From Gordonia sihwensis NBRC 108236 (GTDB taxonomy: Bacteria; Actinomycetota; Actinomycetes; Mycobacteriales; Mycobacteriaceae), in the NCBI RefSeq assembly GCF_000333035.1, contig NZ_BANU01000010.1, positions 181,236 through 245,235 on the forward strand: a DNA stretch of 64,000 bases. The letters are read 5' to 3'. This document shows, piece by piece, positions 50,346 through 59,041 of this stretch (its first letter is position 1; each line of letters begins with the position of its first letter). The notes under the pieces were generated by a model. That model was given only the letters and a program-made list of their open reading frames with translations. It was not told the origin of the DNA and did not search any database. Position numbers and translations under genes: made by a program.

Positions 50346-50456
50346 CGAAAACCCACCCCCATGGGGTTCAGAAATCGCCCGCCCGCACCTCAGGGCATTG
50401 GCGTTTCCCCTCCCCGAACACCCCCCGCCCCCCCCGGGTAGCGATTGGAGGCCACG
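50346..50456. other. Intergenic region before terminase, possible cos/packaging site
   Basis: About 110 bp with a C-rich stretch (CCCCCCGCCCCCCCCGGG, 50422-50437) next to HNH and terminase genes, the usual location of a cos end. AACCC...GGGTT near 50348 forms a weak hairpin. The cohesive end itself cannot be determined from sequence. Confidence 0.4.
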
Positions 50457-50762
50457 ATGGTTCGCAAGTCGCATCTGCGCGGCGTGGCTCCCGATGAAGT
50501 CCCGGAGGAGCGGAAGGAGCCAATGACGCTGCTGGAGGCGGTGGAGTCGGGCGACCGGCTGGAGATCCTGAAGGCCCAGCGACGGATCATCGCCGAGGGG
50601 ATGACGGAGGCTGGTGACAACACTCGGCCCCAGTATTCGAACGAACTGACGAAGCTGTCGAATGCGATCGCCGAGGAGGAGTCCCGGCGCTCCGCAGAGT
50701 CGGATGAAGCATCTGTGGTCGCTGAGCTCGAGGTCGAGCAGTGGGATGGAACCGGCTACTGA
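50457..50762 (+). CDS. Terminase small subunit
   Basis: 101 residues, mostly helical. KEPMTLLEAVESGDRLEILK and AQRRIIAEGMTEAG followed by an acidic tail match short actinophage small terminases that bind the packaging site. ATG 50457 with GGAGG 5 bases upstream. It overlaps the start of the large subunit by 17 bases. Confidence 0.75.
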   Translation: MVRKSHLRGVAPDEVPEERKEPMTLLEAVESGDRLEILKAQRRIIAEGMTEAGDNTRPQYSNELTKLSNAIAEEESRRSAESDEASVVAELEVEQWDGTGY

Positions 50763-52188
50763 TCGTCGGCGGGCGAAGTTGTCGGAGGTTGCTCGGCATG
50801 TAGTCGCCCCGGTTGGGATCGTTGGCTCGGAGTGGCCGTCGGTGCGGAAGACGTGCCGGCGGTTGGGTTGGGGTTTCGACGGCTGGCAGGACGGCGCGTC
50901 GATGCTGATCCTGTCACTGAATGCCGACGGCGAGTATGCGGCGGACACGATCGTCATCAGCATTCCGCGACAGGTCGGCAAGACGTACATCATCGGCTGC
51001 ATCATCTTCGCGCTGTGCTTGATGAAGCCGGGCTTGAAGGTCATCTGGACCGCGCAGGTGAAGGACACTGCGCTGGAGACGTTCGAGAAGTTCTACGACA
51101 TGTCGCAGGGCCCGAAGGTGCAGCCTCACATCGAGGCGACGCCGAAGGGCAAGGGCGACGAGGCGATCGTCTTCACGAACGGCTCGAAGATCGAGTTCGG
51201 AGCTCGTGACTCCGGGTTCGGCCGCGGCCGAACTGATGTCGACGTGCTCGTCTTCGACGAAGGCCAACATCTGTCACTCCAAGCCCTGGAGAACATGGGT
51301 GCCGCGCAGAACGTCGCCGAGAACCCTCTCTGTCTGGTGATGGGGACTCCGCCGCGGCCACAGGACAAGGGTGAGTTCTTCTCGACGATGCGCCAGGAGG
51401 CGATCGACGGGGAGTCGGATGGCACGTTGTACATCGAGATGTCGGCGGACCGTGGCTGCGATCCGATGGACCGGGCGCAGTGGATGAAGGCGAACCCGAG
51501 CTTTCCGCACCGAACGTCGGAGCGAGCGATGCTGCGGCTGCGGAAGAAGCTCCGCAACGAAGACTCGTGGCGGCGTGAGGCACTCGGTGTGTGGGATGAC
51601 GTGTCGTCGCACCAGATCGCGGTGAAGATGTCGCGATGGGCTGAGCTTGTCGATGTCGGGCCGGCGGCTGGCGTGAAGCCGGATGCGCTCGCGGTCGATA
51701 TGTCTCATGCCCGGGAGATCTCGGTCGCTGCGTGCTGGATCGATGGCGAGTCGGCCCACGTCGAAGAGGTGTGGCGCGGCACTGATGAGGCGGCGGCGAT
51801 CGACTGGGTAGCTGATCGCGCAGGCCGGCGAATGCCGGTTGTGATCGACGATGCGTCCCCGGCGGCGTCCATGCAGATCGAACTGAAGCAGCGCGGAACG
51901 AACGTGGCCCGGTCGGGCGCGTCGGACATGGCGCGCGGCTGTGGACTGATGGCGTCGCGACTGAAGGCGGGGACGCTGACGCACGCGGACCAACAGTCGG
52001 TAAACGCGGCTGCGGAGGGCGCCCGGAAACGTCCGATCGGCACAGCCGGAGGCTGGGGCCTCGATCGCAAGGACTCGACAGTCTCGATCTTCCCGCTCGT
52101 CGCTTGCATCCTCGCACTGCTGGGGGCGACGAAGAACCACAAACCTGGGCGCGACCCAGACCGACGATCAGTCAGGAAGGCGGTGTAG
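50746..52188 (+). CDS. Terminase large subunit
   Basis: 480 residues. The ATPase domain has IPRQVGKTYIIG (Walker A Lys near residue 79) and VLVFDEGQHLSLQ (Walker B). The nuclease domain has LAVDMSHAREISV and VVIDDASPAA acidic residues. It pumps DNA into the capsid and cuts it. The start ATG 50746 overlaps the small-subunit gene; earlier in-frame starts lie inside that gene. Confidence 0.95.
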   Translation: MEPATDRRRAKLSEVARHVVAPVGIVGSEWPSVRKTCRRLGWGFDGWQDGASMLILSLNADGEYAADTIVISIPRQVGKTYIIGCIIFALCLMKPGLKVIWTAQVKDTALETFEKFYDMSQGPKVQPHIEATPKGKGDEAIVFTNGSKIEFGARDSGFGRGRTDVDVLVFDEGQHLSLQALENMGAAQNVAENPLCLVMGTPPRPQDKGEFFSTMRQEAIDGESDGTLYIEMSADRGCDPMDRAQWMKANPSFPHRTSERAMLRLRKKLRNEDSWRREALGVWDDVSSHQIAVKMSRWAELVDVGPAAGVKPDALAVDMSHAREISVAACWIDGESAHVEEVWRGTDEAAAIDWVADRAGRRMPVVIDDASPAASMQIELKQRGTNVARSGASDMARGCGLMASRLKAGTLTHADQQSVNAAAEGARKRPIGTAGGWGLDRKDSTVSIFPLVACILALLGATKNHKPGRDPDRRSVRKAV

Positions 52189-53637
52189 ATGACTACTCCG
52201 GCTATCGTTCTGCCGACCCTGACGTTGACGGACCCCGAGAACGACTTGGTTGCTGCGATGCGTGCCCGACTGAAAGCGGTCCGTGAAGCGAACCTCGATA
52301 AGTCGAAGTGGTATGAGGCGAATCAGGATCCGAAAGACCTGGGTATCGCGACGCCGCGCGGCATGTCGGAGCAGATCAAGGCGGTGCTGGGTTGGCCTGG
52401 CACCATTGTCGACGTTCTGGAGGAGCGGCTGGAGTTCCGCGGCTGGACTTCGGCTGACGGCACTCGTCTGGCCGATGTGTTCCGGGACAATCAGCTTGGT
52501 GTCGAGTCTGGTCGGGGGCACTTGGACACGCTGATCTACGGCGTTGGGTTCGTCGCGGTGGGTGTCGGTGACGCGTCGATTGGTGAGCCTGAGGTTCTGG
52601 TCACCGCTGAGTCGACGGAGTCGTGCACGGTCGACTGGGATTACCGCCTGCGTCGTGCCCGGTCAGCGCTGTCGCAGACGAGCGACGAGTACGGCACGGT
52701 CGTGATGGAGACGCTGTACCTGCCGAATGAGACGATCCGGTTCGAGAAGACTGCGGGTGGCCGGCTCTCGGTAGTCGCGCGCGATGTCCACAATCTGGGT
52801 CGGGTCCCGGTGGCGCGCATGCTGAACCGGGATCGGGCGTCGGATGTGCAGGGGCGTAGTGAGATCACCCGCGCGATCCGCTATTACACGGCGGCGGGCG
52901 CGCGGACGCTGACGGGCCTTGAGGTGAATCGCGAGTTCTACACGACTCCGAAGTACACGGCCCTCGATGTGGATCCGGCGGTGTTCGGTCTCGATGAGGG
53001 AATGTCGGAGCAGGCGAAGCGGGATGCGAAGTGGCGGTCGACCGCGGGGAACATGAATGTGATTCCGCCGCAGATCGATCCTGAGACCGAAGAGCGTGTC
53101 ACACCACAGTTGCACGAGTTCCGTCCGTCGTCTCCGGCGCCGTTCAGAAGCCAGATCGAAACGTACGCTCAGCTCGTCGCCGCCGAGGCTGGCATTCCGG
53201 CGCCGTACTTGGGGTTTCAGGTTCCGCAGGGGACGTCGGCGGATTCGATCATCCAGCAGGAGTATCGGCTGGTGAAGCGGGCTGAACGGCGTCAGGCGTC
53301 GTTCGGTGCGGCGTGGCTCGAGGTTGCTCGCCTGGCTTTGATGATGCGTGGCGAGTTCGACCCGGACGCGTTCCGTGAGGTCGGTGTGACGTGGCGGGAC
53401 GCGGCGACCCCGACCCGGTCTGCGGCGGCCGATGAGGCAGCCAAGCTGATCGGGTCCGGTGTGCTGCCGCCCAACTCGTCGGTGACCTACGACCGAGTGG
53501 GCCTGTCTCCTCAGGAGCAGCAGCGGTTGGAGTCCGACCGGCGCAAGTCGTCGGTGACGGAACTGATCAACCGGATATCACCTACAGCGTCCGATATGCC
53601 TACTGTTCCGGTTGCTGAGACTCCTGTGCGGGTCTGA
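52189..53637 (+). CDS. Portal protein, SPP1 gp6-like
   Basis: 482 residues forming the dodecameric entry ring. GTIVDVLEERLEFRGW, YGVGFVAVGVGD, VPQGTSADSIIQQEYRLVKR and the C-terminal AADEAAKLIGSGVLPPNSSV are typical of this portal family. It begins directly after the terminase stop and shares a base with the next start. Confidence 0.9.
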   Translation: MTTPAIVLPTLTLTDPENDLVAAMRARLKAVREANLDKSKWYEANQDPKDLGIATPRGMSEQIKAVLGWPGTIVDVLEERLEFRGWTSADGTRLADVFRDNQLGVESGRGHLDTLIYGVGFVAVGVGDASIGEPEVLVTAESTESCTVDWDYRLRRARSALSQTSDEYGTVVMETLYLPNETIRFEKTAGGRLSVVARDVHNLGRVPVARMLNRDRASDVQGRSEITRAIRYYTAAGARTLTGLEVNREFYTTPKYTALDVDPAVFGLDEGMSEQAKRDAKWRSTAGNMNVIPPQIDPETEERVTPQLHEFRPSSPAPFRSQIETYAQLVAAEAGIPAPYLGFQVPQGTSADSIIQQEYRLVKRAERRQASFGAAWLEVARLALMMRGEFDPDAFREVGVTWRDAATPTRSAAADEAAKLIGSGVLPPNSSVTYDRVGLSPQEQQRLESDRRKSSVTELINRISPTASDMPTVPVAETPVRV

Positions 53638-54302
53638 TGACGCCTGTTGAGGTGCGGGCGATTCTCGGCGAGTTGGATCGTCGGTTGTCTGCGGAGCTGG
53701 CGCGGTTCTGGCATCGGCTCGCTGAGACGTCGACGTCGGAGTTTCGGGATCTGGTGATTGCGGCGTATCCGGAATTGGTGACGCCGTATGTGTCTGCTGC
53801 GGCTGATCTGGGTGCGGTTTGGTATGACTCTCAGCCGTCGACGAATACGCGATTCTCGGCGTCGCCGGCGGAGTTGCCGCCGGTGGAGAAGTTGCAGTCG
53901 TCGGCGTCGTGGGCGTTGGCGGTCGGTAATGGGGATCAGGCGATCGCGTTGCTGACTGGCTCTGCTGAGCGGGCCTTGTTCGATGGGCTGCGGGATACCG
54001 TGCTCGATAACGTCGGTCGTGAGCCTGGTGCTCGGTGGGCTCGGCACGCGTCGGCGAATGCGTGTGCGTTCTGTCGGATGCTCGCGACCAGGGGTGCTGA
54101 CTATCTCCGGGAGTCGACCGCGGATTTCAAGTCCCACGATGCGTGCCGATGTATGGCGGTACCGGCGAGGCCGGGGCAGCCGTTGCATGAGGCGCCGTAT
54201 GTCGAGGAGTGGCGAAAGCAGTATCAGCGGGCGCGGTCTGAGGCTGGTTCGGGTGATCCGAAGCAGATTCTCAATGCCTGGAACCGGCTGATCAACGACT
54301 AA
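53637..54302 (+). CDS. MuF-like minor head protein
   Basis: 221 residues. N-terminal helices, then WARHASANACAFCRMLATRGADYL and FKSHDACRCMAVP, the Cys/His motif of actinophage MuF-type proteins that attach to the portal and may be ejected with DNA. Overlaps the portal gene by one base. Confidence 0.8.
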   Translation: MTPVEVRAILGELDRRLSAELARFWHRLAETSTSEFRDLVIAAYPELVTPYVSAAADLGAVWYDSQPSTNTRFSASPAELPPVEKLQSSASWALAVGNGDQAIALLTGSAERALFDGLRDTVLDNVGREPGARWARHASANACAFCRMLATRGADYLRESTADFKSHDACRCMAVPARPGQPLHEAPYVEEWRKQYQRARSEAGSGDPKQILNAWNRLIND

Positions 54303-54413
54303 CACACAGGCTTCCGCCCCGCTATGGGACGAAGGCGCTCGGCCGGCGCTCAACAGGCCACCGAGACCACCCCAGCCGATCGGGCTGGGACTGACCACTC
54401 GATTGGAGTGATC

Positions 54414-54938
54414 ATGGGCGATTCGCTCACCCCGCCGGCTGACCCGGCAACCCCGTCCACGCCCACCGCTCCGCCCGCATCGGCGGAACCGGAGCGACTG
54501 CCGGACGACCATCCCCTGGTGACCGCGTTCGCGGCCCAGAAGAAGAAGAACGAGGAACTGCAGCAGCAGCTCGATGCGGCGAAGAAGGGCAGCGCCCCGA
54601 AACCTGCACCGAAGCCGGAACCGAAGGCTGACAGTGACGATGTAGCCGATCGGATCGCGGCACTCGAGCAGCAGCTCGCCGACGAGAAGACCGCCCGCGA
54701 AGCCGCCGAAGTCTCGGCACTCCGCACCCGGCTCGGAGCATCGCTCCCCGCAGAACTCGTCGAACTCCTCACCGGCACCACCGAGGAAGAGATCAAGGCG
54801 CAAGTCGACAAGCTCGCGCCGCTGATCAAGACCTCCTCGGGTCCGCAGCCGAACCCTCAGCAGGGCACTCCGCCCGGCAAAACCGGAGGCTCCATTGCTT
54901 CCGGCCGCGACCGCTACAAGCAGTCGCACAGTTCCTAA
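54414..54938 (+). CDS. Capsid scaffolding protein
   Basis: 174 residues: Pro/Ala-rich N-terminus, a charged coiled coil (about residues 40-115: KKKNEELQQQLDAAKK, RIAALEQQLADEKTAREAAE) and a C-terminal Gly/Ser tail. This is the usual composition of a scaffold preceding decoration and capsid genes. ATG 54414 has GGAG 7 bases upstream; a longer frame starts at 54324. Confidence 0.85.
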   Translation: MGDSLTPPADPATPSTPTAPPASAEPERLPDDHPLVTAFAAQKKKNEELQQQLDAAKKGSAPKPAPKPEPKADSDDVADRIAALEQQLADEKTAREAAEVSALRTRLGASLPAELVELLTGTTEEEIKAQVDKLAPLIKTSSGPQPNPQQGTPPGKTGGSIASGRDRYKQSHSS

Positions 54939-54942
54939 CCGC

Positions 54943-54965
54943 GTGCAGACGACAGTCGTCTGCAC
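54943..54965. promoter_or_regulatory. Hairpin between scaffold and decoration genes
   Basis: GTGCAGACGAC (54943-54953) and GTCGTCTGCAC (54955-54965) are perfectly complementary with one central base, giving a 9-bp stem and a 5-base loop. It precedes the ribosome binding site GAAGGAG of the decoration gene, so it may raise capsid-gene expression or protect the 3' RNA after processing. Confidence 0.6.
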
Positions 54966-54995
54966 TGATGAGCACACGAAGGAGTGTGATCACCC

Positions 54996-55370
54996 ATGAC
55001 CCAGCTCGCCCCGCGCACTGAGTCTTTCGGTGCAGGCGACCAGTCCTGGCTCGGCTCGCGCCACGGCACCGACGTCGCCAAGACCGTCACCCTCAACCCC
55101 GCCGCGTGGTCGGCGAAGATCGCTGATGGCCGCATCAAGTCCGGCGAACCGTACGCCATGAAGTCGGGTCTCGCTGTTCCGTATGACGCGACCAAGAGCG
55201 ACGGTTCCGAAGTCCTGGCGGGCTTCGTGTTCACCGATCAGCCCGTCGACGCTGCTCGCGGAAACATCGCTGCACCGGGCGTGTGGCATGGCCGCATCAT
55301 CCTGTCCAAGCTCCCGAGTACGGTCGCTGCTGACGCGACCCAGTCGGGCCAGTTCCTCCTGGAGGCCTGA
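54996..55370 (+). CDS. Head decoration protein
   Basis: 124 residues, beta-rich, with VTLNPAAWSAKIADGRIKSG and VLAGFVFTDQPVD, resembling lambda gpD-type capsid cementing proteins. Located directly before the capsid gene, as in lambda-like heads. Confidence 0.78.
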   Translation: MTQLAPRTESFGAGDQSWLGSRHGTDVAKTVTLNPAAWSAKIADGRIKSGEPYAMKSGLAVPYDATKSDGSEVLAGFVFTDQPVDAARGNIAAPGVWHGRIILSKLPSTVAADATQSGQFLLEA

Positions 55371-55372
55371 TC

Positions 55373-56401
55373 ATGGCGACCCTCTACACCGAGACCATCA
55401 CCCCTCAGGAGCTGACCGGGTTCGCCCGTGCAGCCCAGGAGGACATCGAATCCAAGCAGGGCACCCTCGCACGCTGGCTGCCGAACACGAGCGTGAACGA
55501 TGTCGTCGTCCGCACTGTGGTCGGCAAGGACGGTGCCGGACAGCTCGCCCAGTACCGCTCCTTCGACGCCGAGACCCCGGTCGGTGCCGGCGGTCAGGCG
55601 GAGCGGAAGATCTTCGAGCTGCTGCCGCTCGGCCTGAAGGAGCGGATCGGTGAATACGATCAGCTTCGTGCCCGTGGTGGCGATGGTGCGGCGATCGCGC
55701 TCGGCGGTATCGAGGCCGCGACGATCCGCACGGTCCGTGCGATCTCCGACCGCCTCGAGGTCGCCCGCGGTCAGGCCCTCGAAACCGGCGGCCTGTCGAT
55801 CAACGAGAACGGTCTCGTGCAGACACCGTCGTTCGGCCGACCGGCCGGGAACACTGTCACCGCGGCGACCCTGTGGAACGCGTCGGGCGCGAAGGTCCTC
55901 GACGATCTGCAGACGTGGGACGAGGCGTACTCGGATGCCAACGACGGCGCGAGCGTCGGCGCTCACGTCGTCTCGCGCAAGATCCTGTCGGCGATGCTGA
56001 AGGACGAGGGTCTGCGTGCCCTGGTCCGCGGCAACTCGACGGCAGATGCGCCGATCTCTGTCGACTCGCTGAACGCGGTCCTGGCGGCGTACTCGCTGGC
56101 TCCGATCGTCGTCTACGACCGCAAGGTCAAGGGCCAGCGCGTCACCAGCGACAATAAGGTGTTCCTGCTCCCCGAGGCAGTCGACCCCAACAGCGGTTCG
56201 AACATCCTTGGCGCGACGTTCTACGGTCCCACCCTCGAAGCGATGGAACCCGAGTACGGCATCGGTGCCGGTGACCAGCCGGGCATCGCGGTCGGCGCGT
56301 ACAAGACCAAGGACCCGATCGGACTGTGGGTGCACTCCAACGCGATCGCCCTCCCGGTCCTGGTGAACCCCGTCGCGTCGATGGTCGCCACGGTCCTCTG
56401 A
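55373..56401 (+). CDS. Major capsid protein, lambda gpE type
   Basis: 342 residues. LYTETITPQELTGFARAAQE N-terminus, KERIGEYDQLRARGGDG, ISDRLEVARGQALETGG and AYKTKDPIGLWVHSNAIALP are features of the phage capsid E family (HK97 fold). No protease domain or long delta region is seen, consistent with the separate scaffold. Confidence 0.9.
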   Translation: MATLYTETITPQELTGFARAAQEDIESKQGTLARWLPNTSVNDVVVRTVVGKDGAGQLAQYRSFDAETPVGAGGQAERKIFELLPLGLKERIGEYDQLRARGGDGAAIALGGIEAATIRTVRAISDRLEVARGQALETGGLSINENGLVQTPSFGRPAGNTVTAATLWNASGAKVLDDLQTWDEAYSDANDGASVGAHVVSRKILSAMLKDEGLRALVRGNSTADAPISVDSLNAVLAAYSLAPIVVYDRKVKGQRVTSDNKVFLLPEAVDPNSGSNILGATFYGPTLEAMEPEYGIGAGDQPGIAVGAYKTKDPIGLWVHSNAIALPVLVNPVASMVATVL

Positions 56402-56583
56402 TGAAGATCCGTGACGATCTCGAAGGCGTCGTCTACGCCGGAGGGGTGGTGCTCGCTGCAGGCGACACCATCCCCGACGGGGTGACAGTCGGCGACCACC
56501 TCACTGCGAAGGAGTCAGTCAGTGCCAGCACTGGCAAGCCTCGACGACGTGGAAGCACGTCTCGGGCGACCACTGACGAGTGA
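56401..56583 (+). CDS. Small head protein
   Basis: 60 residues with a beta-barrel-like start (VYAGGVVLAAGDTIPDGVTVGD) and a basic tail. It shares a base with the capsid stop and overlaps the next gene by 62 bp. Possible capsid accessory protein. Confidence 0.6.
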   Translation: MKIRDDLEGVVYAGGVVLAAGDTIPDGVTVGDHLTAKESVSASTGKPRRRGSTSRATTDE

Positions 56584-56911
56584 CGAGACCGAGCGGGTGC
56601 TGGGGCTCCTCGATGAAGCCTCGGCATCCGCCCGGGCCTGGATGGGATGCAACACCGATCCCGACCCAGTGCCCGACGATGTCGCACTCGTCGTGTCCCG
56701 GATGGTCGCAAGGATCATCGACACACCACCGTCATCGGCTCAGGTTCCGGCACACATGGATCAGTTCTCGCGGTCGATGGGTCCGTACTCATCGTCCGGG
56801 ACATTCACGGAGGGCTCCACATCTGGGTCGCCGTGGCTGACAAAGGACGACAAGCGGATTCTGCGCAGGTTCGGGTGCCGCGGCAAGGCAGCGAGTTTCC
56901 CCACATGGTGA
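56522..56911 (+). CDS. Head-tail connector protein (adaptor)
   Basis: 129 residues. LASLDDVEARLGRPLTSDET followed by LLDEASASARAWMG matches HK97 gp6-like adaptors that sit below the portal. The start is GTG 56522. Confidence 0.75.
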   Translation: MPALASLDDVEARLGRPLTSDETERVLGLLDEASASARAWMGCNTDPDPVPDDVALVVSRMVARIIDTPPSSAQVPAHMDQFSRSMGPYSSSGTFTEGSTSGSPWLTKDDKRILRRFGCRGKAASFPTW

Positions 56912-57246
56912 ACTGGCCTGTCAGCCCGCGCGACCGCATGATCGTCGACGGCGTCGAGTACGAGGTGATCGGCGAACCAGAACGCTACGACCGCTCTCCA
57001 TTCGGCACCATCGAATCGTTCCCGACGCCGTTCACTGTCGGACACAGGATCTTCGACGCCAACGGTGAGGACGCGCACGGTAACCCCGTCGAGTCCTGGT
57101 CCGCTCCGGTCGAGCGTGCAGTCCACGGTTGGGCGGCGCCACGCACGGACGAGCCGAAGCTGGCCGGCCATGACCGCGACATCGTCGAGATCGAGCTGTA
57201 CGCACCGGAGTGGCGTGTGATCAACCTGCGGAAGGTGAACGGGTGA
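56905..57246 (+). CDS. Head-tail connector protein (stopper-like)
   Basis: 113 residues. RDRMIVDGVEYEVIGEPERYDRSPFG and a beta-rich C-terminus resemble head-closure (stopper) proteins of siphoviruses. ATG 56905 overlaps the adaptor gene. Confidence 0.7.
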   Translation: MVNWPVSPRDRMIVDGVEYEVIGEPERYDRSPFGTIESFPTPFTVGHRIFDANGEDAHGNPVESWSAPVERAVHGWAAPRTDEPKLAGHDRDIVEIELYAPEWRVINLRKVNG

Positions 57247-57434
57247 TCGAGATCGTGACCGGCGCCGAGGTCAACGAGGCGACCGGGAAGCTTGAGGAGG
57301 TGTACGACACGTTCGACGGGCCCGAAGTCACGTGGGTGACCGAACCGTCCGGTGTCCTCGTGGTGATGGAGCGTCCAGGGAAGCTGTGGGTGGCGTACGC
57401 GCCGGGCTCGTGGCAGAAGGTGAGGTCCGTGTGA
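57243..57434 (+). CDS. Small structural-region protein
   Basis: 63 residues, beta-rich (VIEIVTGAEVNEATGKLEEV, LWVAYAPGSWQKV). Coupled GTGA on both sides. Probably a connector accessory. Confidence 0.55.
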   Translation: MIEIVTGAEVNEATGKLEEVYDTFDGPEVTWVTEPSGVLVVMERPGKLWVAYAPGSWQKVRSV

Positions 57435-57685
57435 GGATCGACTGGAACGTCAAGGGCTTCTACGAGCTCAGGCGTGATCCCGGCGTGATTGCTGAACTCG
57501 AGTCGCATGCTGAGCGGATCTGCGCTCGTGCGAATGCGATGGGCAAGGGCACGTATGCGACCGGCAGTCGGCAGGGCATGATGCGGCCACAGGGACGCTG
57601 GCGTGCCTCCGTCGTCACCGCCGACGCGAAAGCCATCGCCGACAACGCGAAGAATCACACGCTGATTCGAGCGATGTCATCGTGA
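57431..57685 (+). CDS. Neck protein, HK97 gp10-like
   Basis: 84 residues: GFYELRRDPGVIAELESHAE and a C-terminal RWRASVVTADAKAIADNAKN resemble tail-completion proteins of the gp10 type. The start is GTG 57431. Confidence 0.65.
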   Translation: MRIDWNVKGFYELRRDPGVIAELESHAERICARANAMGKGTYATGSRQGMMRPQGRWRASVVTADAKAIADNAKNHTLIRAMSS

Positions 57686-58047
57686 CCGCGCCGCTCGCCG
57701 AAGCGATCCGGGTCCTCAAGGAGGGGACCGGACTGCCGACGTCGGGGAAAGTCCCGAATCCGCGGCCCTCATCGTTCCTGCGGGTGGTTCGGGCCGGCGG
57801 TCAGCGCACCCGCGCGGTCGATCACATGCTGCTGATCGTCGAATGCTGGGCACCAGACGGGCCAGCCGCCGAACAGTTGGCCATCAAGGTGAACGACATC
57901 CTCGCCGCGGCGCCATACACATCGGAGGCGATCATCCTGTGGGGTGATGGGGACCGCGGCGTCACCATCGCAGACAACCCAGACCCTGACATCACGACAC
58001 AGCACCGGTGGACAGTCACTGGTCCACTGCATTGCTTGACCTTCTGA
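57682..58047 (+). CDS. Tail terminator protein
   Basis: 121 residues with RPSSFLRVVRAGGQRTRAVD and MLLIVECWAPDGPAAEQLAI, the usual pattern of actinophage tail terminators that cap the tail tube. GTG start. Confidence 0.75.
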   Translation: MTAPLAEAIRVLKEGTGLPTSGKVPNPRPSSFLRVVRAGGQRTRAVDHMLLIVECWAPDGPAAEQLAIKVNDILAAAPYTSEAIILWGDGDRGVTIADNPDPDITTQHRWTVTGPLHCLTF

Positions 58048-58067
58048 CACAACTGAATAGACCCTTC

Positions 58068-58080
58068 GGCTCCTGACCAA
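58068..58080 (+). repeat. GGCTCCTGACCAA direct repeat, copy 1
   Basis: Identical to 59029-59041; the two copies bracket the major tail protein gene, 961 bp apart. An inverted copy (GGTCAGGAGCC) lies at 58960-58970. Confidence 0.8.
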
Positions 58081-58104
58081 TCTGCCTAAGAAGGGGCAAA
58101 CACC

Positions 58105-58920
58105 ATGGGAATCAAGGACACCTACTCGGCGAAGTCCGCCGGACCTCAGGGTGGCGTCGCATTCGTCGCCCCGGTCGGGACCGAGCTGCCGACCGACGCC
58201 ACCTCGGAGCTGCCTGCCGCGTTCCTCGCAGGAAACCTCGGCGTCCTCACCGACGAGGGGCACCTGCGGAAGATCACCCGCACGTCGAACACCGAGAAGG
58301 ACTACGACGGCGGCGACTACATCATCAACCAGAACGAGTACGGTGCCACGTACGAGTTCACGGTCTACGACGTCGACCTGGAGTCGGTGAAGAACCTGCT
58401 GTACGGCGCGCACAATGTCGAGTTCATCCCGGCGGATGCGACCCACGGCAACCGATACAAGGTCACGCACAATGCCGACGAGCTGCCGCTGCAGTCGTTC
58501 GTGTTCTGGACCAAGTCGGGCAAGAAGAAGGCTCGCGACGTCATCCAGTACGCGAAGGTCGATGAGCTCGGCGAGATGCCGTTCAAGACCGGCGAGGCAT
58601 CGAAGGTGAAGGTGACGCTGAAGGTCACCAAGAACGACGACAACGACTACATCTACGAGTACGGCGACGACGGTGAGACCGCGCCCGGACCCGTGACCGT
58701 GAAGGTTGTCGCGACCGGCGTGTGGCGTTTCGGCGTCGGCGGACAGCTGTCGGCACCGCTGTCGGAGACCTCGACCAACACCGAGGTCAAGGCGGCGATC
58801 GAGGCAATCGCCGGAGTCACCGGCACCGTCAACGTCACCGGCGCGACCGTCGGCACTTACGACGTCAGCCTGTCGGACGGCGGCACCGTGTCGGTGAACG
58901 GTGCGGCGACGCTGTCCTGA
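58105..58920 (+). CDS. Major tail protein with C-terminal Ig-like extension
   Basis: 271 residues. The tube domain (about 1-190) is followed by a linker of Pro/Gly and a beta-sandwich repeat (about 195-271; VATGVWRFGVGGQLSAPLSE, GTYDVSLSDGGTVSVNG) like the surface Ig-type domains on many siphovirus tails. Highest-expressed tail gene type; AAGGGG is 9 bases upstream of the ATG. Confidence 0.85.
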   Translation: MGIKDTYSAKSAGPQGGVAFVAPVGTELPTDATSELPAAFLAGNLGVLTDEGHLRKITRTSNTEKDYDGGDYIINQNEYGATYEFTVYDVDLESVKNLLYGAHNVEFIPADATHGNRYKVTHNADELPLQSFVFWTKSGKKKARDVIQYAKVDELGEMPFKTGEASKVKVTLKVTKNDDNDYIYEYGDDGETAPGPVTVKVVATGVWRFGVGGQLSAPLSETSTNTEVKAAIEAIAGVTGTVNVTGATVGTYDVSLSDGGTVSVNGAATLS

Positions 58921-58932
58921 CCCGTAAGACCT

Positions 58933-59040
58933 GGCCCAGCGGGGTAGTCATACCCCTCTGGTCAGGAGCCGATGCCCCGCTGGGCCGGGCTCACTCCTGA
59001 CCACCACCATCCATCCCGACAAACAGAAGGCTCCTGACCA
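58933..59040 (+). promoter_or_regulatory. Possible pseudoknot/terminator between major tail and chaperone genes
   Basis: GGCCCAGCGGGG (58933-58944) pairs perfectly with CCCCGCTGGGCC (58975-58986). Its loop contains GGTCAGGAGCC (58960-58970), which can pair outside the stem with CTCCTGACC (58994-59002, 9 bp) or with GGCTCCTGACC (59029-59039, 11 bp), ending one base before the next ATG. Together this is an H-type pseudoknot that could lower chaperone translation or attenuate transcription after the abundant tail gene. Confidence 0.65.
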
Positions 59041-59041
59041 A
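59029..59041 (+). repeat. GGCTCCTGACCAA direct repeat, copy 2
   Basis: Identical to copy 1 at 58068-58080 and overlapping the first base of the chaperone ATG. Confidence 0.8.

Noticed and set aside
50346..50456. Firm call of a cos site
   Set aside because: The position and C-rich run are suggestive, but cohesive ends cannot be recognised without a relative.
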